Source of the DNA: CAAGNP01 sp964611185
GTDB taxonomy: Bacteria; Bacteroidota; Bacteroidia; Bacteroidales; UBA932
Assembly: GCA_964611185.1 (NCBI GenBank)
Contig: CAZSXE010000011.1
Location: 1-60,346, forward strand
Reading direction: 5' to 3'
Length of the DNA stretch: 60,346 nucleotides
Position 1 is the stretch's first letter, and every line of letters begins with the position of its first letter. The notes beneath the pieces are model-generated. The model was not told where the DNA came from and did no database searches. It saw nothing but the letters and a program-made list of their open reading frames with translations. Of the stretch, positions 50,780 through 60,304 are shown one piece after another. Made by a program: the position numbers and the translations under genes.

Positions 50780-50813
50780 AAAAGGGGCTGCACTTGGTGG
50801 TGAAGCCCCTTTT
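50780..50813. terminator. Bidirectional terminator between fabG and susD
   Basis: AAAAGGGGCT (50780-50789) pairs with AGCCCCTTTT (50804-50813), a 10-bp stem with A and T tails on opposite sides, suitable for ending both the fab operon and the converging SusC/SusD transcript. Confidence 0.88.
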
Positions 50814-50843
50814 GATAAATAAAGTAAGGATGATTATTCTGTG

Positions 50844-52346
50844 TTAATAAGCAGGATTTTGTTCTTCTTTCAGAGATGGATTGGCGTTGATTTCATCTTG
50901 AGAAATAGGGAGAACTATTTTACCGTAAGTTCTATCAATGGTTTTTTCTCTATGAGAAATTACGACTGAGGGGACTATGAGGTCGTCATTATATGTAATG
51001 GTCTGATTCCAACGTATCATATCGAAGAATCTCTGACCTTCAGCGAACAACTCTTTGCTTCTTTCATCCATAATCATTTTGAAAGTAACATTGCTTTGGG
51101 TAGCAGCTGTGAGATTTGGTGACCTTTTGCGAATCTCCTGGAGATATTTGGCTGCTTTGTCTTTCAAATCGCTCTTAAATGCAGTTTCAGAAGCTATAAG
51201 ATATATTTCAGAGAGGCGTATTACTTTGATGTTTACAGCAGTAGAGTTACTTTTCCCATCTCCCGGGAAAGTAGCTTTCTTACCATCTACTGTTCTGTTC
51301 ACACCTCCGCTATATTTATAACATGAGCCCATTCTGTAATAATCTCCATCGGAGTCGGTGTGTTCGTCATAATCCATAATGCCCCATCTTATATCACCTG
51401 TGTCTTCTCCAAGTCTTTCAAGATAGTAGTCACTGGCCATAAACCATCCCATGGCACTTGTGGAGCCGTGTCCTAAACGCCTGAGGTAAAAACCGAGAGA
51501 GGAGTCTCCGAGGTCTGCTTCATCGGGATATACTGCTAACTCGAAAATGGATTCTTTTCCAAATTCCGAAGACCATGAGGAAATCCATTCGTCATTGGAA
51601 TACAGAGAGTAAACGCCGTCATTAATAATAGTTTCGGCAGCTTTCAATGCTTCACCGTAGTTCTCCATAAAGAGGTAAACTCTCGCTTGGATTGCTTTAT
51701 TGGCGTAGTAATTGATATATCCATCGACTGCTTCTTTCGATAGCAGTGATTCACCTGCTTTAAGATCTATTATTATTTGATCATAAACATCTTTTACTGA
51801 TGCGCGGTGAAGCTGGGCTGAGGCATCAAGCGGTTCGAGTGTTAGAGGAACTCCGAAAGATGACGATGACATATTATATGGAAGGCCATAAAGACGAACA
51901 AGGTCGAAATACATGATGGCTCTGAGTGTTAAAGCCTGCCCTTTGTATTCAGCAAGATCTTCTCCTCCTTCTTTTTCAATTTTATCAATATTTACAAGAA
52001 GAGTGTTTACTTGAAGAAGGCAGTGATAAATCTGTTCCCAGAAACCGGAATAAGCACCTGATGAGGCTGTGTGGTTGAAAGTGTAAAGTCCGTCAAGACC
52101 TCTTCCCTGGGATGATATTGCAAAATCTCCCCCTTTGGCATCACCATACATAAATAAATTTCTTCCGTAGTATGCTGATGAAGACATTTTTCTCATAATG
52201 CCATTCATGAAAACTTGTGCATCGGCAGCTGTCTGAATAGAGGTGGAAGCATCTGCCTGATTAGTGGGGGTAACATCAAGAAAACCCTTGCAGGAAGATA
52301 AAGCAAGTGCACAAATCACAAAAAGTATAGTATTTATTTTTTTCAT
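50844..52346 (-). CDS. SusD/RagB-family nutrient-binding lipoprotein
   Basis: This 500-residue surface lipoprotein has a signal ending LSSC (Cys about 19) followed by KGFLDVTPTNQ, the usual SusD-family opening, then TPR-rich helices (YKGQALTLRAIMYFDLVRLYG split over about 140-165 and VYDQIIIDLKAGESLL) and the C-terminal RSKELFAEGQRFFDMIRW (about 430-448) characteristic of SusD/RagB. Such proteins cap the partner TonB-dependent porin and help to bind glycans or peptides. It starts 13 bp after SusC. No glycoside hydrolase, sulfatase or regulator accompanies the pair, so the nutrient cannot be deduced. Confidence 0.95.
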   Translation of the reverse strand: MKKINTILFVICALALSSCKGFLDVTPTNQADASTSIQTAADAQVFMNGIMRKMSSSAYYGRNLFMYGDAKGGDFAISSQGRGLDGLYTFNHTASSGAYSGFWEQIYHCLLQVNTLLVNIDKIEKEGGEDLAEYKGQALTLRAIMYFDLVRLYGLPYNMSSSSFGVPLTLEPLDASAQLHRASVKDVYDQIIIDLKAGESLLSKEAVDGYINYYANKAIQARVYLFMENYGEALKAAETIINDGVYSLYSNDEWISSWSSEFGKESIFELAVYPDEADLGDSSLGFYLRRLGHGSTSAMGWFMASDYYLERLGEDTGDIRWGIMDYDEHTDSDGDYYRMGSCYKYSGGVNRTVDGKKATFPGDGKSNSTAVNIKVIRLSEIYLIASETAFKSDLKDKAAKYLQEIRKRSPNLTAATQSNVTFKMIMDERSKELFAEGQRFFDMIRWNQTITYNDDLIVPSVVISHREKTIDRTYGKIVLPISQDEINANPSLKEEQNPAY

Positions 52347-52359
52347 AATGTAGTCTTTA

Positions 52360-55300
52360 TTAGAAGGTTAATTCAACACCGAATGTATAAGTTTTACCTA
52401 ATGGCATTTCCCATCCTCTCGTACCGTATTCCGATACTTCAGGGTCATAACCTTTGTAGGCAGCGAAAGTAAGAAGATTCGAGCCGTTAAAGAAGAATCT
52501 TACATTGGAGAGATTAATCTTGCGTATCACATTCTTTGGGAGGGAATATGCGAGGGTGATATTTTTCAATCTCAAATAATCGGCTGGTTTGAGGTGTCTG
52601 GAAGAGCATTGCATGGCATCTGTGGGGTCTGTGGCGAGAAGACGGGGATATTTACCATCTTTATTGGTAACAGTCCATCTGTTATTGTAATACTCTTTGG
52701 ATCTTGTCCTTTCCCAATAGTAACCATCATCAGCAACATCCTTTTCAGCACCATCGTAGGTATATCCTCCGATGCGATATGTGAATCCAAGATCGAGTGA
52801 AAGCCCTTTCCATGATACACTTGTATTTAAACCGCCGTAGAATTTGGGATTCAAATCTGCAATGATCTTGTAATCAGCATCATCATAGTCGTAAACAACA
52901 TTTCGGCCATTGAGCTGATAATCGGAATTATCGTTATTTGAATACCATATATTGTAGCCGTTTTCGGGATTAACTCCTGCCCATTCGTAACCATAGAGGG
53001 CTAAAGTAGATTCTCCCTCTCTGTATATAAAATCAGCTCTTCCATCTCCGCCGGTGGGATCGGTCCATAGGATGTCGGCCCCATCGCTAAGTTTGGTAAC
53101 AGTGGATTTGAATTTTGAGAAATTGAGACTCATATTCCAGTTCCACTCTTTGGTGCGAATAATATCGCCTCCGATTTCAACTTCTACACCGTGATTGTTA
53201 ATCTGACCGATGTTTTTCAAAGTAGAACTGAATCCCGTAACTGTAGAGATAGGGACATATTGTAAAAGATCTTTTGAGTCTCTGTTGTAGTATTCTATTG
53301 TACCGTAAAGCCTGTTGTCAAAGAATCCGAATTCGAGAGCTATGTTCCATGTGTAATTAGTCTCCCATGCGAGGTCGGCTGTCGATATTGAGCTGACACC
53401 TCCACCTGGTTCATTCATGTATTTTGAGTAATAGGAGGTGAGAGAACGCCATCCGTAAAGGGCTGAAGGAAGAGTACCATTTACACCGTAAGACCCTCTT
53501 ATGCGAAGATTGTTTATCCATGAAATATCTTTCATAAATCCTTCATTATTTATTTTCCAAGAACCGGCAGCTGACCAAAAGTTACCCCAGCGGGTCTGTG
53601 GGCCGAGTTTGGATGATCCGTCACGACGGAATGAGCCCGATAAGTAGTATCTGCTGTCATAATTGTATTCGAGTCTTGATAGAATGGACATCATAGAACT
53701 TCCCCAGCTATATCCGCTGGCATCAAGTTTACCTGCTGTGGATACAGTGTGAAGGGAACTTGTGGGGAGATTCGTCCCTGAAGAGCGTTGAAATTCACTG
53801 AAATTTTTTTCAGCTTCAAAGCCGACAAGTACTCCGAGTGTGTGCTTCTGAGCGAATGTGTTATTATAGTTTACAGTAGTAGAGGAGACAACTTTATTTA
53901 CATTTGTTGTCATTTCGGTAACTGAACCGTTGTCCTCAGATCCGATAAAGTGGTTTGCACTGAAGTATATATGGTCTTTGGTGTTGGAGTTATCATAAGA
54001 GAAAGTAGTTTTAGCATCCAAGCCCTTTATAATGTGAACAGTAAGGGATTCCACAGCGTTTATTTTCAGATTTACTGAGGAGTTATCCCATTCGTTGTCA
54101 TAATATAAGGAATTATATGCATAACTTCCGTATCTTGATGTCCACGGTTCACCTGTTTTATAGTCTGTGGGCCAGTAAACTCCCCACAAAAGGTTACGTG
54201 ATTGTAGAAAATAGTTACTGCCCGTGCTTCTTGAGTCGTTAAAACCTGTTTTTTTACTCCTTGAAAGGTTAATATTGGTGCTAAATTCTACATATTTACC
54301 AATTTTCTGATTTAGATTGACACGGCCGGAGATGCGATCGAAATCGTTGGTTACATTTCTTCCTTGTTGCTTGGTATAGGCGAGTGAGGTGTAGTAGTTT
54401 GTAATATCTGTAGCACCGCTTACGCTTAAATCATAAGTTTGATAGACAGCGGTTCTCAGCAGCTGGCTTTCCCAATCATAAAAAGTGCCGGCTCTTCCGC
54501 TCTCTTTGTAATCTGATATTTTCACATTTTTCCAGTCATATCCTGATCCGTCGAGTTCGAAGAAATATCCGTGTTTATTAAAACGCTTGTTTAACTGTTT
54601 AATACCAGCTGTTGCGGCATCTTCCTGAGACATTTCTATGTTTCCATCGGGATCGGGGAGATATTGTCCATAGAAAATATCGTATTCCATCTCAAGCTGC
54701 TGAAGCGGATCGGATACTTCATAGTTATCTGTTGCAAATGTAGGTGTGAAACCGACTTGGGCTTTAAGACTAATCTGTGGTTTCCCTTGTTTTCCTTTTT
54801 TGGTAGTTATCATTATGACACCATTGGCAGCGCGAGATCCGTACAGAGCCGAGGCTGCTGCATCTTTTAGTACAGTGATAGATTCAATGTCGGTGGGGTT
54901 CAATGAACTCATGGCATTGTTGGAGGTGTAGAGGTAGCCGCTCATTTGACCTTGGTCTCCCGAAATGGCGGGGACACCATCTATTACATACAAAGGTTCA
55001 TTCCCTGCGTTCATTGAGCCGATACCGCGGATGCGGATAGATGAGGTGGAGCCTGCTTGCCCCGACAGAGTAGATACTTGCATTCCAGCTACTTTACCGG
55101 TGAGTGCCTGTTCAAATGAAACAGAGGGTACATCTTTAATCGCTTCTTGCTTTACTACGGCGGCAGCTCCGGTGTAAGTCCCCTTTTTGGCGGTACCATA
55201 AGCTACCATTATGACTTCGTCAAGAGATTCTGCGTTGGCAATTAAAGATACATCGATTTTTGCACGCCCGTTTACAGCAATCTCTAAGTTTTGATAACCG

Positions 55301-55527
55301 AGAAAACTGAAAACAAGTGTGGCATCGGAAGGGACATTTTCAAGGATAAATTTTCCTAAATCATCGGTAGATGTCCCCACAGTGGTCCCTTTTACAAAAA
55401 CATTTGCAAAAGAGATAGGGGATCCGTCAATGGAATCGGAAACTTTTCCAGACACATTTAATGTGTTTTGTGCGTAGCCGGTGAGGGTTATGATTGCGGC
55501 TATCGCAATTAGAATTGATTTCTTCAT
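52360..55527 (-). CDS. SusC/RagA-family TonB-dependent outer-membrane porin
   Basis: This 1055-residue transporter has a signal peptide (about 1-19), a carboxypeptidase-D-like regulatory domain (about 23-105, SGKVSDSIDGSPISFANVFV), a plug domain from about 115 with the family motifs GTYTGAAAVV, RIRGIGSMNAGNEPLYVIDGVP (read as two parts) and SALYGSRAANGVIMITTKKG (about 228-247), and a 22-strand-type barrel ending YTFGVELTF. With SusD it forms a lidded import complex energised by TonB. Immediately upstream is its promoter, then the nifJ terminator. It is an isolated pair, not a full utilisation locus. Confidence 0.97.
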   Translation of the reverse strand: MKKSILIAIAAIITLTGYAQNTLNVSGKVSDSIDGSPISFANVFVKGTTVGTSTDDLGKFILENVPSDATLVFSFLGYQNLEIAVNGRAKIDVSLIANAESLDEVIMVAYGTAKKGTYTGAAAVVKQEAIKDVPSVSFEQALTGKVAGMQVSTLSGQAGSTSSIRIRGIGSMNAGNEPLYVIDGVPAISGDQGQMSGYLYTSNNAMSSLNPTDIESITVLKDAAASALYGSRAANGVIMITTKKGKQGKPQISLKAQVGFTPTFATDNYEVSDPLQQLEMEYDIFYGQYLPDPDGNIEMSQEDAATAGIKQLNKRFNKHGYFFELDGSGYDWKNVKISDYKESGRAGTFYDWESQLLRTAVYQTYDLSVSGATDITNYYTSLAYTKQQGRNVTNDFDRISGRVNLNQKIGKYVEFSTNINLSRSKKTGFNDSRSTGSNYFLQSRNLLWGVYWPTDYKTGEPWTSRYGSYAYNSLYYDNEWDNSSVNLKINAVESLTVHIIKGLDAKTTFSYDNSNTKDHIYFSANHFIGSEDNGSVTEMTTNVNKVVSSTTVNYNNTFAQKHTLGVLVGFEAEKNFSEFQRSSGTNLPTSSLHTVSTAGKLDASGYSWGSSMMSILSRLEYNYDSRYYLSGSFRRDGSSKLGPQTRWGNFWSAAGSWKINNEGFMKDISWINNLRIRGSYGVNGTLPSALYGWRSLTSYYSKYMNEPGGGVSSISTADLAWETNYTWNIALEFGFFDNRLYGTIEYYNRDSKDLLQYVPISTVTGFSSTLKNIGQINNHGVEVEIGGDIIRTKEWNWNMSLNFSKFKSTVTKLSDGADILWTDPTGGDGRADFIYREGESTLALYGYEWAGVNPENGYNIWYSNNDNSDYQLNGRNVVYDYDDADYKIIADLNPKFYGGLNTSVSWKGLSLDLGFTYRIGGYTYDGAEKDVADDGYYWERTRSKEYYNNRWTVTNKDGKYPRLLATDPTDAMQCSSRHLKPADYLRLKNITLAYSLPKNVIRKINLSNVRFFFNGSNLLTFAAYKGYDPEVSEYGTRGWEMPLGKTYTFGVELTF

Positions 55528-55586
55528 AGGTAAAAACAGAATTAGTGGTTAATATGAACTCATCATGTTTATGAATTCTTCGACAT

Positions 55587-55594
55587 CAAAGTTA
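55587..55594 (-). promoter_or_regulatory. susC promoter -7 element
   Basis: The minus strand reads TAACTTTG, an exact TAnnTTTG match, 60 bp before the susC ATG, implying a leader of roughly 53 nt. The upstream -33 position lies in the T-rich tail of the nifJ terminator and shows no clean TTTG. Confidence 0.6.
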
Positions 55595-55637
55595 AAAAAA
55601 ATCAAGCATTTTTTTTAAAATACTTGATTTTTTTTTA
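55594..55637 (-). terminator. nifJ terminator
   Basis: On the minus strand, AATCAAG and CTTGATT arms extended by A/T pairs form a hairpin followed by a T-run, 20 bp past the nifJ stop. It is nearly symmetrical and ends exactly at the susC -7 element, so terminator and promoter are fused. Confidence 0.75.
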
Positions 55638-55656
55638 CAATAGCTAAAGCAATCCT

Positions 55657-58600
55657 CTACTGAGCCAATCGCTTATATGATTCGTATCTTAATTTTGCAA
55701 ATTCTTCAGTTTTTCCGAATAGTTCTCCTGCTTCGGCAGGGAATGTTTTCAGAAGAGAACTGTAACGAACTTCTCCTTTGATGAAATCTTGGAATTTGCT
55801 CCAGTCAGGTTCTTTGCTGTCGAGGGTAAATGGATTCTTACCTTCGTCTGCAAGGGCAGGATTAAACCTGTAAAGGTGCCAGTATCCACATTCAACTGCC
55901 ATCTTTTCTTCTTGCTGGCTCTTTCCCATACCATTTTTAAGACCATGGTTGATACATGGAGCATAAGCTATGATAAGAGATGGTCCATCGTAGGCTTCAG
56001 CTTCTTTGATTACATTGAAGTATTGTGCGGGACTTGCTCCCATCGCTACTTGTGCTACATATACATAACCATAGCTCATAGCCATCATTCCGAGATCTTT
56101 CTTGCGAACTCTCTTTCCTGAAGTGGCGAATTTAGCGACAGCACCAGCGGGGGTTGATTTTGACGATTGACCGCCGGTATTTGAATAAACCTCAGTGTCG
56201 AGAACCAATACATTTACATTTTCACCTGATGCAAGTACATGATCAAGTCCGCCATATCCAATATCGTAGGACCATCCGTCTCCGCCGATAATCCATTGGC
56301 TGCGAGCAGGGATATAATCTTTTATTGCTAAAAGTTGTTTGCATATATCGCATCCGCATTTTTCCATCAGAGGGGTAAGAGCTTCTGCTACTTCTCTTGT
56401 AATGGCAGCATCTTTGCTGTTTTCGAGCCATTTAGTGAACAACTCTTTCATTTCAGATGTACAGCAGGTGCATTCAAGCCCTTCTTTCATAAGACGAGCT
56501 ACGGACATTCTTATCCTTTCGGTACCGATTTTCATTCCGAGACCGAATTCCGCATTGTCTTCAAACAGGGAATTTGCCCATGCCGGTCCGCGACCGTTTT
56601 TATCGGTGCAGTATGGAGATGCAGGGAACGAACCGCTATAAATGGACGAACATCCGGTGGCATTGGCTACCATCATTCTATCTCCGAATAGCTGTGCAAT
56701 GGCTTTTATATATGGTGTTTCTCCGCAACCAGCGCAAGCACCTGAAAATTCAAACAATGGCTGGGCAAATTGAGAATTCTTCAGATTCTGAGTTTTGGGA
56801 GCCACATTGTCTTTATATCCTACATTTGAGTGCAGATAATCAAATATTGGCTGTTGAGCCAACTGACTGTCAAGATGTTTCAAAACGAGTGCTTTCTCTT
56901 TTGCAGGGCATACATCGGCGCAGTTTCCGCAACCGGTACAATCAAGGGGAGAAATCTGCATTGTGAAATGATAATCTTTGAAAACGGCTTTTCCTTGCGC
57001 GCTTTTAACTCCTGATGGAACTTTTTTAAGCTCTTCATCAGTGGTAAGGAAAGGACGAATAGCTGCGTGAGGGCAGACGTATGCACATTGATTACATTGA
57101 ATACAATTGTCTGCATTCCACTCTGGAACGCTTACAGCAATGCCGCGCTTTTCGTAAGCAGCTGTGCCAGCGGGAATTGTACCGTCTGCAAAATCTCCGG
57201 TGAAGGCACTTACAGGTACATCATTACCGTTTTGGGCGTTAACAACATCTGCCACATTGCGAACCCATTCGGGTGCGAGACGGTCAAAGTTTGCATTGCG
57301 GAATTTGGATCTAACATTTTTCCATTCGGTAGGAATTTCAACTTTTTCGTACTCTGCACCTCTATCAACTGCTGCATAGTTCATGTTAACTATTTTCTCT
57401 CCCTTTTTGCCGTAGGATTTATCGATGGCGTGTTTCATAAGAGCCACTGCCTGCTCGTAGGGAATGATGCCGGTAATTTTGAAGAAAGCAGACTGAAGGA
57501 TGGTATTAGTTCTGTTTCCAAGCCCTATTTCTTCAGCTATTTTAGTGGCATTAATGATATAGAAATTGAGATTTTTCTGAGCAACTTGCTGCTTAACAAA
57601 ATCGGGAATTTTTTTGAGAGTCTCCTCTACTGACCAAAGGCTGTTAAGGAGGAATGTGCCATTTTTCTTGATTCCTTTCAAGACATCGTATTTGTTGAGG
57701 TATGAAGTGACATGGCAAGCTACGAAATCGGGGGTGGAAACAAGATAGGGGGAGGTGATAGGGAGATCTCCGAATCTTAAATGTGAGCAGGTGTAGCCAC
57801 CTGATTTCTTGGAGTCGTAATCAAAATAGCCTTGGCAGTATTTCTGAGTATTGTCACCTATTATTTTAATAGTGTTTTTGTTAGCACCGACTGTACCGTC
57901 TGAGCCGAGACCGTAGAATTTACACTCGTAAGTTCCTTTTTTGGCGAGTGATACCTCTTCTCCAAGAGGAAGTGACTTAAATGTTACATCATCTACAATC
58001 CCTATGGTGAAGTCATTTTTGGGCTGTTTTGCCTTTAGATTTTCAAATACTGCAAAGATTTGTGCAGGAGATGTATCTTTGGATGATAATCCGTAGCGTC
58101 CACCTATGATAAGAGGAGCTTCTTCTCCTCTGTCGGCAAGGATGGATTTGATATCAAGATAGAGAGGCTCTCCTACTGAACCGGGCTCTTTTGTCCTGTC
58201 AAGAACTGCAATTCTCTTAACACTCTTAGGAAGAGCTCTTAAGAAATATTTTGCTGAAAAAGGTCTATAAAGATGGACGGTGATAACACCTACTTTTTCT
58301 CCCTGAGCCATGAGATTGTCCACAACTTCTGTGATGGTCTCACATACGGAACCCATCGCGATGATGATGTTTTTGGCATCAGGATCTCCATAATAGTCAA
58401 AAGGGAGATAATGGCGTCCGGTAAGTTCTGAGATTTCACCCATGTAACGAGCTACAATGTCTGGAACAGCAGCGTAATATGGATTTGAGGCTTCTCTCGC
58501 TTGGAAATAAACATCGGGATTTTGAGCTGTACCTCTGGTCACAGGTTTATTCGGATTTAGAGCTCTTGAACGGAATTTTGCCAATGCTTTTTCGCTAATC

Positions 58601-59187
58601 ATCTCTTTTAGAGAATCACTGTCAAGAACTTCTATTTTTTGAATTTCATGAGAAGTACGGAATCCATCGAAAAAGTGAACGAAAGGAATACTTGATTTGA
58701 TAGATGAAAGATGGGCAACTGCACCCAGATCCATTGCTTCCTGAACACTTGAAGATGCAAGCATCGCAAATCCTGTCTGTCTGCAGGCCATAACATCGGA
58801 GTGATCGCCGAAAATTGAAAGAGCCTGAGCCGCAAGTGCCCTTGCAGAGACATGAAATACTGCAGGAAGCATCTCTCCGGCAATTTTGTACATGTTGGGG
58901 ATCATCAGAAGTAATCCTTGGGAAGCAGTGAAAGTAGTAGTGAGCGCTCCGGCTTGAAGTGAACCGTGAACAGCACCGGCTGCTCCCCCTTCGCTCTGCA
59001 TTTCTGTAACCTTTACGGTCTCACCAAATAGATTTTTTTTGCCGAAAGCCGACCACTCATCAACCAATTCCGCCATCGTTGAAGATGGCGTAATAGGATA
59101 AATAGCAGCATTTTCGCTAAACATATACGCAACATGAGCTGCTGCGTAGTTACCATCGCAGGTAATAAATGTTTTTTCTTTTGCCAT
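55657..59187 (-). CDS. nifJ: Pyruvate:ferredoxin (flavodoxin) oxidoreductase
   Basis: This 1176-residue single-chain PFOR oxidatively decarboxylates pyruvate to acetyl-CoA while reducing ferredoxin. Domain order is complete: domain I with YPITPSSTMAELVDEW (about 31-46), domain II transketolase-like, the gamma domain, a two-cluster ferredoxin domain with CIQCNQCAYVCP (about 696) and CTGCGNCADVCP (about 752), and the TPP domain with CAGCGETPY (about 820) and GGDGWSYDIGYGGLDH (about 967). A proximal-cluster Cys near TCCTSEM (about 910) and VYSNTGGQSSKSTP are also present. It is monocistronic with its own promoter and terminator. Its reduced ferredoxin would feed the Rnf complex encoded at 16050-21051. 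Confidence 0.98.
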   Translation of the reverse strand: MAKEKTFITCDGNYAAAHVAYMFSENAAIYPITPSSTMAELVDEWSAFGKKNLFGETVKVTEMQSEGGAAGAVHGSLQAGALTTTFTASQGLLLMIPNMYKIAGEMLPAVFHVSARALAAQALSIFGDHSDVMACRQTGFAMLASSSVQEAMDLGAVAHLSSIKSSIPFVHFFDGFRTSHEIQKIEVLDSDSLKEMISEKALAKFRSRALNPNKPVTRGTAQNPDVYFQAREASNPYYAAVPDIVARYMGEISELTGRHYLPFDYYGDPDAKNIIIAMGSVCETITEVVDNLMAQGEKVGVITVHLYRPFSAKYFLRALPKSVKRIAVLDRTKEPGSVGEPLYLDIKSILADRGEEAPLIIGGRYGLSSKDTSPAQIFAVFENLKAKQPKNDFTIGIVDDVTFKSLPLGEEVSLAKKGTYECKFYGLGSDGTVGANKNTIKIIGDNTQKYCQGYFDYDSKKSGGYTCSHLRFGDLPITSPYLVSTPDFVACHVTSYLNKYDVLKGIKKNGTFLLNSLWSVEETLKKIPDFVKQQVAQKNLNFYIINATKIAEEIGLGNRTNTILQSAFFKITGIIPYEQAVALMKHAIDKSYGKKGEKIVNMNYAAVDRGAEYEKVEIPTEWKNVRSKFRNANFDRLAPEWVRNVADVVNAQNGNDVPVSAFTGDFADGTIPAGTAAYEKRGIAVSVPEWNADNCIQCNQCAYVCPHAAIRPFLTTDEELKKVPSGVKSAQGKAVFKDYHFTMQISPLDCTGCGNCADVCPAKEKALVLKHLDSQLAQQPIFDYLHSNVGYKDNVAPKTQNLKNSQFAQPLFEFSGACAGCGETPYIKAIAQLFGDRMMVANATGCSSIYSGSFPASPYCTDKNGRGPAWANSLFEDNAEFGLGMKIGTERIRMSVARLMKEGLECTCCTSEMKELFTKWLENSKDAAITREVAEALTPLMEKCGCDICKQLLAIKDYIPARSQWIIGGDGWSYDIGYGGLDHVLASGENVNVLVLDTEVYSNTGGQSSKSTPAGAVAKFATSGKRVRKKDLGMMAMSYGYVYVAQVAMGASPAQYFNVIKEAEAYDGPSLIIAYAPCINHGLKNGMGKSQQEEKMAVECGYWHLYRFNPALADEGKNPFTLDSKEPDWSKFQDFIKGEVRYSSLLKTFPAEAGELFGKTEEFAKLRYESYKRLAQ

Positions 59188-59237
59188 TATGAATTTTTAT
59201 TATTAAAGTTAAATATTTATAGTAATGTTCAATCTTA

Positions 59238-59245
59238 CAAAGATA
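59238..59245 (-). promoter_or_regulatory. nifJ promoter -7 element
   Basis: The minus strand reads TATCTTTG, an exact TAnnTTTG match 51 bp before the nifJ start; a TTTG lies 22 bp upstream, slightly beyond the usual 19-21 bp. Confidence 0.65.
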
Positions 59246-59277
59246 GATAAAAAAGAGAGCAATATCTCAAAAAGAAA

Positions 59278-60135
59278 CTAAAAATCTGGAAGACATTTTT
59301 TTATAAGTCCTTGAAGCACTGACCCGGGCCCGAGTTCGGTGAATTGAGTAGCTCCGTCACGGTGCATATTTTGAATTGTCTGAGTCCATTTTACCGGAGA
59401 GGTAAGCTGCATCAGAAGTTTTTCTTTTATGATTTCCGGATTTTTTTCGGGTAGGGCATCTACATTTTGATAAATGGGGCAAACCGGCTTTTTGATAGAT
59501 GTTTTCTTAATTGCTTCTGCAAGTTCTTTACGAGCAGATTCCATAAGAGGGGAGTGGAATGCTCCTCCTACCGGCAATACGAGTGCTCTTTTGGCTCCTG
59601 CCTCTTTGAGAGCAGTGCAGGCTTCATTTACCGCCTCTATTGTTCCCGATATTACAAGCTGACCTGGACAATTGTAATTGGCCGGAACTACTATTCCATT
59701 TATTTTTGAGCAGATTTCTTCTACTTTGGAATCTTCAATTCCCAGAACAGCAGCCATTGTAGAAGGGTGTGCTTCGCAAGCTTTCTGCATCGCCATTGCC
59801 CTGGCAAAAACAAGTCTAAGCCCCTCTTCAAAACTCATTGCTCCTGCACAGACAAGTGCGGAAAATTCCCCTAAAGAATGTCCTGCCACCATGTCCGGAT
59901 TGAAGTTTTCCAATGTCGCTGCCATCGCCACAGAATGAATAAAAACTGCCGGCTGAGTGACCTTTGTCTGTTTCAAATCTTCGCTGCTTCCCTCAAACAT
60001 GATGTCTGTGATTCTAAAACCAAGAATATCATTTGAATTCTCAAATAATTTTTTCACCTTAGGGCTTGATTCATAAAGATCTTTGCCCATTCCTGTAAAC
60101 TGTGCCCCCTGACCGGGAAAAATGTATGCATTCAT
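59278..60135 (-). CDS. fabD: Malonyl-CoA:ACP transacylase
   Basis: FabD loads malonyl groups onto acyl carrier protein for fatty-acid elongation. The 285-residue protein opens FPGQGAQFTGMGKDLYE, carries the nucleophile Ser87 in VAGHSLGEFSAL, a conserved Arg about 25 residues later (FARAMAMQ), the catalytic His in GGAFHSPLME (about 193-202) and the C-terminal ELGPGSVLQGL. It is separated from the fabH-G operon by about 8.5 kb and is transcribed alone from a promoter that is symmetrical with that of the tRNA-Arg gene. Confidence 0.96.
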   Translation of the reverse strand: MNAYIFPGQGAQFTGMGKDLYESSPKVKKLFENSNDILGFRITDIMFEGSSEDLKQTKVTQPAVFIHSVAMAATLENFNPDMVAGHSLGEFSALVCAGAMSFEEGLRLVFARAMAMQKACEAHPSTMAAVLGIEDSKVEEICSKINGIVVPANYNCPGQLVISGTIEAVNEACTALKEAGAKRALVLPVGGAFHSPLMESARKELAEAIKKTSIKKPVCPIYQNVDALPEKNPEIIKEKLLMQLTSPVKWTQTIQNMHRDGATQFTELGPGSVLQGLIKKCLPDF

Positions 60136-60161
60136 TTTATTAAGTTTTGAAATTAGTACGA

Positions 60162-60195
60162 CTGCAAAGGTAAGATTTTATTCTTACATTTGCAG
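60162..60195. promoter_or_regulatory. Symmetric divergent promoter between fabD and tRNA-Arg
   Basis: CTGCAAA and TTTGCAG, with inner GTAAG/CTTAC, form a 34-bp inverted repeat. Its two arms are themselves -7 elements: TACCTTTG on the minus strand (60165-60172) for fabD and TACATTTG on the plus strand (60185-60192) for the tRNA, both exact TAnnTTTG matches. Confidence 0.65.
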
Positions 60196-60215
60196 TTGAT
60201 AACAAATCCTATACC

Positions 60216-60287
60216 GCTCCCGTAGTTTAATGGATAGAATTGAAGATTCCGGTTCTTTAGGTTGGGGTTCGATTCCCCACGGGAGTA
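60216..60287 (+). tRNA. tRNA-Arg (anticodon CCG)
   Basis: The sequence folds as a full cloverleaf: 7-bp acceptor (60216-60222 with 60280-60286, one G-T pair at the end), D arm with GG in the loop, 5-bp anticodon stem, anticodon CCG at 60249-60251 (reads CGG, arginine), short variable loop and a T arm with loop TTCGATT. The discriminator is A and the 3' CCA is not encoded. Confidence 0.93.
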
Positions 60288-60304
60288 CTTGTTATATCCC
60301 CCAT

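Noticed and set aside
50844..55527. Full polysaccharide-utilisation locus around SusC/SusD
   Set aside because: Flanking genes are fabG and nifJ; there is no hydrolase, lyase, sulfatase or hybrid sensor.
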